Of a DNA stretch of 26,927 bases, positions 21,723 through 26,927 are shown one piece after another. Source of the DNA: DATGMP01 sp035293565 (lineage in GTDB: Bacteria; Pseudomonadota; Alphaproteobacteria; BOG-932; Roseiterribacteraceae); NCBI GenBank assembly GCA_035293565.1, contig DATGMP010000034.1, forward strand, positions 1 through 26,927. The letters are read 5' to 3'. The position numbers and the translations under genes were made by a program. Under the pieces are notes generated by a model that was given only the letters and a program-made list of their open reading frames with translations, was not told the DNA's origin and made no database searches. The first letter of the stretch is position 1. Every line of letters starts with the position of its first letter.

Positions 21723-23201
21723 ATGATAGAACTGGTAAAACGCGACAATCCGGAGATGGCGGACGGCCAGGTGGTGTTCGGCGGAACGGGCGATCTGGCG
21801 CTTCGCATGCTGTTCCCGTCGCTTTTCTTCCTGGATCGCGAGAGGCTGCTCCCCGAACGGTTTCCGATCGTCGGGACCGCACGCGAAGCCATCGATCTGG
21901 ATCGCTTCATTCAGCGCGTCAAAGACGCAGTGTCCCGCCGGCTCGATGGCGCCCCGCTGAACGAAGCCGAATGGCGACATTTTGCCGATCGGATCGTCTA
22001 TCTGTCGCTCGATGCCACCGTACCGGAACAAATGACGAGGCTCGCCGATAAGCTGAACAGCCTCGGCGTTCGCGCGCCGCTTTTCTACCTGTCGACCTCG
22101 CCCAGCGTCTTCGCCCCGATCTGCAACGCCCTGCGCGCAGCTGGCCTGGCAGAAGGCAAGGCCCGCATCGTGCTCGAAAAGCCGATCGGCCGTGATCTCG
22201 AAAGCTCGCGTATCATCAACGAGGCTATGGGCGCGGCATTTTCGGAGCATCGAGTCTTCCGCATCGACCACTATCTCGGAAAGGAGACGGTCCAGAACCT
22301 GCTGGCGTTGCGCTTCGCCAACACGCTCTTCGAGCCGCTCTGGAACAATCTTGCGGTCGATCATGTCCAGATCACAGTCGCCGAGACCGGCGGCATCGGC
22401 GACCGCTGGCGCTATTACGACGAATATGGCGCAGTCCGCGACATGGTGCAGAACCATATCTTGCAGCTTCTCTGCCTCGTCGCGATGGAGCCTCCGTCGG
22501 ACCTTACGCCGGACGCAGTGCGCGACGAGAAGGTCAAGGTGCTACGAGCATTGCGGCCCATCACTGGCGATGCCGTCCGTCAGAACACGGTCCGCGGCCA
22601 GTATGTGGCCGGGCTGGTAGAAGGTCGGCCCTGTGCCGCCTATGTCGATGAGAAGAACGGTCCGAGCGATACCGAGACTTTCGTCGCGCTTCGTGCCGAT
22701 ATCGACAACTGGCGCTGGGCCGGCGTGCCTTTCTTCATACGATCGGGCAAGAGGCTCCCGGTCAGGCGCACGCAGATCGTCGTCCAATTCAAGCCCGTGC
22801 CGCACTCTATTTTCTCCCGAAGCGGTCGCGATGGCCTGACCGCCAACAGGTTGGTCATCGATCTGCAGCCCGAGGAAGACATCCAACTTCTCCTGATGAA
22901 CAAAGCGCCCGGCCTCGATACCGAAGGCATGCGGCTGCAGACCCTGCCCCTCAGCCTCAAGCCCGGCGCGCCGACGCGCCGACGGATCGCCTATGAACGG
23001 CTGCTGATCGATGCCATCAAGGACAATCCGACTCTCTTCGTGCGCCGCGACGAGGTCGAGCATGCCTGGCAATGGGTCGATATGATTGTCGACGGCTGGG
23101 TCGATACCGACCATAGGCCCAAGCCCTACGCGGCAGGCACGTGGGGTCCTTCCGGCGCCGATCTTCTGATTGAGCGCTCGAACAGGAGCTGGAATGACTG
23201 A
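21723..23201 (+). CDS. zwf: Glucose-6-phosphate dehydrogenase
   Basis: A 492-residue enzyme oxidising glucose-6-phosphate to 6-phosphogluconolactone with NAD(P)+. The nucleotide site is G-G-T-G-D-L-A-L-R-M-L (20-30), L-E-K-P-I-G is at 151-156 and the active-site block R-I-D-H-Y-L-G-K-E at 180-188. The phrases E-P-L-W-N-N, R-D-M-V-Q-N-H-I-L-Q-L and S-D-T-E-T-F-V-A are typical. The Arg-Met-Leu ending of the first motif, where many homologues have Arg-Lys-Leu, matches the Zymomonas type as I recall it. An ATG at 21717 is in frame, but the one at 21723 has AGGAG 7 bases upstream and is the better start. First gene of an Entner-Doudoroff operon; its 3' end overlaps edd by 8 bases. Confidence 0.96.
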   Translation: MIELVKRDNPEMADGQVVFGGTGDLALRMLFPSLFFLDRERLLPERFPIVGTAREAIDLDRFIQRVKDAVSRRLDGAPLNEAEWRHFADRIVYLSLDATVPEQMTRLADKLNSLGVRAPLFYLSTSPSVFAPICNALRAAGLAEGKARIVLEKPIGRDLESSRIINEAMGAAFSEHRVFRIDHYLGKETVQNLLALRFANTLFEPLWNNLAVDHVQITVAETGGIGDRWRYYDEYGAVRDMVQNHILQLLCLVAMEPPSDLTPDAVRDEKVKVLRALRPITGDAVRQNTVRGQYVAGLVEGRPCAAYVDEKNGPSDTETFVALRADIDNWRWAGVPFFIRSGKRLPVRRTQIVVQFKPVPHSIFSRSGRDGLTANRLVIDLQPEEDIQLLLMNKAPGLDTEGMRLQTLPLSLKPGAPTRRRIAYERLLIDAIKDNPTLFVRRDEVEHAWQWVDMIVDGWVDTDHRPKPYAAGTWGPSGADLLIERSNRSWND

Positions 23202-24987
23202 CGCGCGCATCCTCGACTTCACGCGGCGCATTGCGGAGCGCAGCCGCGAGAGCCGTGCGGATTATCTCGAGCGCATGGTGGCCGCGCGTTGCGCTGAGCC
23301 GGCGCGCGGCAAACTCTCCTGCGCCAACTGGGCCCATGCGTTCGCCGCGTCCACACCGGCCGAAAAGCTGCGCGCCATGGAGGGGACCGCTCCCAATATC
23401 GGCATCGTCACCGCCTACAACGACATGCTGTCGGCGCATCAGCCGCTGGAGACTTATCCGGCACTGATCAAGCAAGCGGTGCGCGAGGTCGGCGCGACCG
23501 CGCAGGTCGCGGGCGGCGTGCCGGCGATGTGCGATGGCGTTACCCAGGGCCGCCCGGGCATGGAGCTGTCGCTGTTCTCGCGCGACGTGATTGCGATGGC
23601 CACCGCAGTCGCCCTCACTCATGATGCCTTCGATGGTGCGATCTGCCTCGGCACCTGCGACAAGATCGTGCCGGGCCTCCTAATCGGCGCGCTTGCTTTC
23701 GGTCATCTGCCGATCGTCTTCTCCACCGCCGGTCCGATGGTGTCGGGCCTGTCGAACAAGGAGAAGGCTCAGGTACGCGCGCTTTATGCCGAAGGCAAGG
23801 TTAGGCGCGAGGCGCTGCTCGAAGCCGAGAACAAGGCCTATCACGGGCCGGGCACCTGTACCTTCTACGGCACCGCCAACTCCAACCAGATGCTGATGGA
23901 GATCATGGGCCTGCATCTGCCGGGTACTGCCTTCGTCAATCCAGGCACGAAACTGCGCGACGCGCTGACTCGCGCCGCCGCCTGTCGGGCCGTCGAGCTC
24001 GCGCGAACCGGCGAAGCGCCGCTCGCGCAAATCGTCGACGAGAGGGCGATCGTGAACGGCATCGTAGGACTGCTGGCGACCGGCGGCTCGACGAACCACA
24101 CGATGCATCTGGTCGCGATCGCCGCCGCGGCGGGCATCCAGATCAGCTGGGACGATTTCGACGTCCTATCGAAATCAGTGCCGCTGATTGCGCGCGTTTA
24201 TCCGAACGGCAGCGCCGATATCAACCACTTCCACGCAGCCGGCGGCATGGCGTTCGTCATCCGCACATTGCTCGATGCCGGGCTTTTGCATGAGGACGTA
24301 AGCACCGTCGCTGGGCCTGGTCTGCGTCATTATCAGAGCGAGCCGCTCCTCGATCGCGACGCGCTGGTCTGGCGCGACGGTCCGTCCCGATCCGGCGACC
24401 TTTCGATCTTGCGTCCCGTCGGCGAGCCCTTCGATCCCGAAGGCGGGATCCGATTGCTCGTGGGCAATCTCGGGCGGTCGGTGGTCAAAATCTCGGCCGT
24501 CCAGCCGAAGGACCGTGTGATCGAAGCGCCGGCGATCGTCTTCGACGACCAGGACGCAGTCCTCGACGCCTTTAAGCGAGGCGAGCTCGAGCGCGACTTC
24601 GTGGCTGTTGTGCGCTTCCAGGGACCGCGCGCCAACGGCATGCCGGAGCTCCACGGCCTCAGCCCGACGCTCGGCGTGCTGCTCGACCGCGGCCACAAAG
24701 TCGCGCTGGTAACCGACGGCCGCATGTCCGGCGCGTCGGGCAAGGTGGCGGCCGCGATCCATGTGACGCCCGAAGCCGCGGAGGGCGGACCGCTGGCGCG
24801 CCTGCGTACTGGCGATATCGTGCGCCTCGATGCGGAGAAAGGAACGCTCGACGCCAAGACCGACCTTTCCGGCCGCGACCTGGCGCAGGTTTCACGCTCC
24901 GCCTTCGGCTATGGCCGCGAGCTGTTCGCCCATATGCGCGCGGATGTCGGCAGCGCCGAGCGCGGCGCCTCGATCTTCGGTCGATAG
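23194..24987 (+). CDS. edd: Phosphogluconate dehydratase
   Basis: A 597-residue IlvD/Edd-family [4Fe-4S] dehydratase converting 6-phosphogluconate to 2-keto-3-deoxy-6-phosphogluconate. Cluster cysteines are C155 (L-G-T-C-D-K) and C222 (G-P-G-T-C-T-F-Y-G-T-A-N-S), with an upstream C113 (A-M-C-D-G-V-T-Q-G). Edd-type motifs include A-Y-N-D-M-L-S-A-H-Q-P, G-G-S-T-N-H-T-M-H-L and V-T-D-G-R-M-S-G-A-S-G-K. AGGAG lies 5 bases before the ATG at 23194, inside the end of zwf, so the two are translationally coupled. The longer frame from 23170 lies inside zwf and is rejected. Confidence 0.96.
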   Translation: MTDARILDFTRRIAERSRESRADYLERMVAARCAEPARGKLSCANWAHAFAASTPAEKLRAMEGTAPNIGIVTAYNDMLSAHQPLETYPALIKQAVREVGATAQVAGGVPAMCDGVTQGRPGMELSLFSRDVIAMATAVALTHDAFDGAICLGTCDKIVPGLLIGALAFGHLPIVFSTAGPMVSGLSNKEKAQVRALYAEGKVRREALLEAENKAYHGPGTCTFYGTANSNQMLMEIMGLHLPGTAFVNPGTKLRDALTRAAACRAVELARTGEAPLAQIVDERAIVNGIVGLLATGGSTNHTMHLVAIAAAAGIQISWDDFDVLSKSVPLIARVYPNGSADINHFHAAGGMAFVIRTLLDAGLLHEDVSTVAGPGLRHYQSEPLLDRDALVWRDGPSRSGDLSILRPVGEPFDPEGGIRLLVGNLGRSVVKISAVQPKDRVIEAPAIVFDDQDAVLDAFKRGELERDFVAVVRFQGPRANGMPELHGLSPTLGVLLDRGHKVALVTDGRMSGASGKVAAAIHVTPEAAEGGPLARLRTGDIVRLDAEKGTLDAKTDLSGRDLAQVSRSAFGYGRELFAHMRADVGSAERGASIFGR

Positions 24988-24997
24988 GAGGCCCGAG

Positions 24998-25615
24998 ATG
25001 GTTCTCGAAGACATGCTGAGCCTGGCGCCGGTGGTGCCCGTGCTGGTGATCGAGGATGCCGGATCGGCGGTCCCACTCGCCCGCGCCCTCTGCGCCGGCG
25101 GCCTTCGGATGCTCGAAGTGACACTCCGGACACGGGCGGCGCTGGAGGCAATTCAGCGGATCTCTGCCGAAGTCGAAGACGCCATCGTCGGCGTCGGAAC
25201 GGTCGCCAACCCCGGCGACGTCGCCAGGGCGACAAAAGTCGGCGCACGTTTCGCGGTCAGCCCGGGCCTCACGGATTCGCTCGCCGAGCTTGGGCCGATC
25301 CCGTTGCTACCCGGCGTCGCAACAGCGACCGAGATCATGCGAGCGCGGGATGCCGGCTATACGTTGCTGAAATTCTTTCCTGCGATGGCCGCGGGCGGCG
25401 TCCCGGCTCTGAAAGCCATGGCAGGCCCATTCCCGGATATACGCTTCTGCCCTACTGGAGGCATCGAGTCCGGCAATGCCGCCTCCTTCCTCGCACTCAA
25501 TAACGTCATCTGCGTCGGCGGCTCGTGGGTAGCGCCGCGGGACGCCGTTGCCGCGGGGGATTGGCAGCGAATAAGCGACCGTGCCCGGAGGGCCGCGGAG
25601 CTGCCGGGAAAGTAA
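24998..25615 (+). CDS. eda: KDPG aldolase (2-dehydro-3-deoxy-phosphogluconate aldolase)
   Basis: A 205-residue class I aldolase splitting KDPG into pyruvate and glyceraldehyde-3-phosphate. Visible residues are E40 (M-L-E-V-T-L-R-T), the V-G-V-G-T-V block around T68, the Schiff-base lysine K125 (L-L-K-F-F-P-A) and C-P-T-G-G-I (151-156). TAGGAGG lies 6 bases before the ATG and overlaps the edd stop, so the gene belongs to the zwf-edd-eda operon. The open frame back to 24830 lies within edd and is not used. Confidence 0.95.
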   Translation: MVLEDMLSLAPVVPVLVIEDAGSAVPLARALCAGGLRMLEVTLRTRAALEAIQRISAEVEDAIVGVGTVANPGDVARATKVGARFAVSPGLTDSLAELGPIPLLPGVATATEIMRARDAGYTLLKFFPAMAAGGVPALKAMAGPFPDIRFCPTGGIESGNAASFLALNNVICVGGSWVAPRDAVAAGDWQRISDRARRAAELPGK

Positions 25616-25692
25616 GGCCGGGAGTTGCCTTCGGCGCATCGCTTCCGTAGGTAGGCGGCGCCGATGATCCAGTCGCTTACGGGGAAGATACG

Positions 25693-26927
25693 ATGATGAA
25701 GCCGATCCGCCGTTACGAGGATGTCGCCCGCTTCGACAAAGTCACGGACATCCTGATAGCCGGCTACGGCGGGGCCGGGGCTTGCGCTGCGATCGAAGCC
25801 CGACGCGGCGGCTCGGAGGTGCTGATCTTGGAATGGTCGAGCGGTCCCGGTGGATCGACCGCACTTTCGGCATGCGAGATGTATCTCGGCGGCAGCGGCG
25901 GCACACGGCTGCAGAAGGATCTCGGCATCGAGGACACGACCGAGAATTTCTACAACTACCTGCTGGCCTGTTTTGGCGATTGCGGCGACGAGGCCCGGAT
26001 GCGGGCTTTTGCCGAAGGCGCCGCTGAGCATTTCGATTGGGTCGAGGGCCTAGGCATCAAATACAATCGCTCCCTGTTCTCCGGACGCGACGTGGTCGCG
26101 ATGACTGCGGACTCGCTGATGTTCACGGGCAACGAACGTGCCTATCCCTTCAACACCAAGGCCAAGCCGGTGCCGCGCGGCCACCTCGCGGCGAACGCCA
26201 ATCATGATGGCGGTAAGGTTGTGATGGCGGCGCTTGTGCGAGCAGTCGAAGCGGCCGGCGCCAATCGGATCTTCGATGCGCGCGTAACCGCGCTCATTCA
26301 GGACGATCAGGGCCGAGTCCGCGGCGCCGTCGCGCGGATCGACAATGCCGAGACAATCATTGAAGCGCGCCAAGGCGTGATTCTGACGACCGGCGGCTTC
26401 ATCATGAACGAGGAGATGACCCGCAGGCATATCCCGAGGCTTGCGGCTGTCGGGCGGCGGCACGGTAATCCGGGTGACAAGGGCGACGGCATCCTGCTGG
26501 GTGTCGCCGCGGGTGGACATGCGATCAATATGGGCGAAGCCTTTTTCGACATCGCGCATTACCCGCCCGCCAAGCTGACGTTCGGCATCATGCTGAACGA
26601 CAAGGCGCAACGCTTCATCAACGAAGACGTCTATATCGGGCGGCTCGGGATCTATGCCGCCCAGCAGCTGACGGACCAGATCTACATGTTCATCGACAAC
26701 AAGCATTTCGGACGGCCGGAATACGTGCCGAACACCGAAGTGGTCGCGGTAGGCGAGACTGTCGAAGAGGTCGAGCGCGAGGCCGGATTGCCCGAAGGGG
26801 CGTTGCAGCAAACCGTCGCCTATTACAATAAATACGCAGCCAAGGGCGAGGATCCCCTTTTCCATAAAGCTCCAGAATGGCTGGAGCCCTTCGTGAACCC
26901 GCCTTTCGCGCTTGTCAGCTACAAGCT
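25693..26927 (+). CDS. FAD-dependent dehydrogenase, 3-ketosteroid-dehydrogenase/fumarate-reductase type (partial)
   Basis: The frame is open from the ATG at 25693 to the window edge (411 codons), so the C-terminus is missing. The N-terminus has the FAD dinucleotide fold I-L-I-A-G-Y-G-G-A-G (GxGxxG at 24-29), L-I-L-E (E47), then G-P-G-G-S-T. Later come L-T-T-G-G-F-I-M-N and G-N-x-G-D-K-G-D-G-I-L-L-G-V-A-A-G-G, the FAD_binding_2 pattern of fumarate-reductase flavoproteins and 3-ketosteroid delta-1-dehydrogenases. The substrate cannot be read. A second ATG at 25696 is possible; GGGGAAG precedes both. It lies 77 bases after eda without a visible terminator, so it may be read from the same transcript or start a catabolic unit beyond the window. 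Confidence 0.88.
   Translation, partial: MMKPIRRYEDVARFDKVTDILIAGYGGAGACAAIEARRGGSEVLILEWSSGPGGSTALSACEMYLGGSGGTRLQKDLGIEDTTENFYNYLLACFGDCGDEARMRAFAEGAAEHFDWVEGLGIKYNRSLFSGRDVVAMTADSLMFTGNERAYPFNTKAKPVPRGHLAANANHDGGKVVMAALVRAVEAAGANRIFDARVTALIQDDQGRVRGAVARIDNAETIIEARQGVILTTGGFIMNEEMTRRHIPRLAAVGRRHGNPGDKGDGILLGVAAGGHAINMGEAFFDIAHYPPAKLTFGIMLNDKAQRFINEDVYIGRLGIYAAQQLTDQIYMFIDNKHFGRPEYVPNTEVVAVGETVEEVEREAGLPEGALQQTVAYYNKYAAKGEDPLFHKAPEWLEPFVNPPFALVSYK

Overview
The window is GC-rich, densely coded DNA from an alphaproteobacterium, most likely a member of the Sphingomonadales. The inference rests on three things: a zwf-edd-eda Entner-Doudoroff operon whose Zwf reads, from memory, very like the Zymomonas enzyme (GxTGDLxxRML, RIDHYLGKE); a hybrid CheA carrying two CheW-like domains and a receiver; and the many small-molecule oxidoreductases typical of sphingomonad catabolic regions. 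No rRNA, tRNA, IS element, prophage or CRISPR array was seen.

Layout. (1) 292-5362, oxidoreductase region: a small secreted DUF6491-like protein; then, on the minus strand, GMC oxidoreductase, aldo/keto reductase and a VOC-fold protein. Facing them from a shared 100-bp divergent promoter region is a plus-strand cupin plus a Tat-signal, mycofactocin-type SDR. A strong bidirectional terminator closes this block. (2) 5409-7210, minus strand: a two-gene envelope unit (a 39-residue Tyr-rich lipoprotein and a YXWGXW-repeat protein) and a translationally coupled alpha/beta hydrolase plus lipocalin-like pair. (3) 7368-9198, plus strand: two small single-pass membrane proteins, one unrecognised protein and a second alpha/beta hydrolase whose 3' end overlaps cheR.

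(4) 9147-18898, minus strand: a chemotaxis locus. An MCP stands alone behind a strong terminator, followed by an operon in the order cheY1-cheZ-cheA(hybrid)-cheW-[unknown 394-aa gene]-cheY2-cheB-cheR. The upstream regions of the MCP and of the cheY1 operon share an identical 15-bp element (17103-17117 and 19017-19031) that looks like a common regulatory or promoter sequence. The 394-aa protein between cheW and cheY2 matches no chemotaxis family I know and is the best candidate for something undescribed.

(5) 19110-25615: a ParBc_2-like orphan, a sugar-porter MFS permease and a 73-aa hydrophilic protein (all minus), divergent from the zwf-edd-eda operon. Permease and operon together would import hexose and take it to pyruvate plus glyceraldehyde-3-phosphate, except that no 6-phosphogluconolactonase or glucokinase is present here. 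(6) 25693 to the right edge: an FAD-dependent dehydrogenase of the 3-ketosteroid dehydrogenase/fumarate-reductase flavoprotein type, cut by the window end.

Start codons were chosen from visible Shine-Dalgarno spacing and family N-termini, so many differ from the longest open frame. All family assignments come from reading motifs by eye, not from a search.
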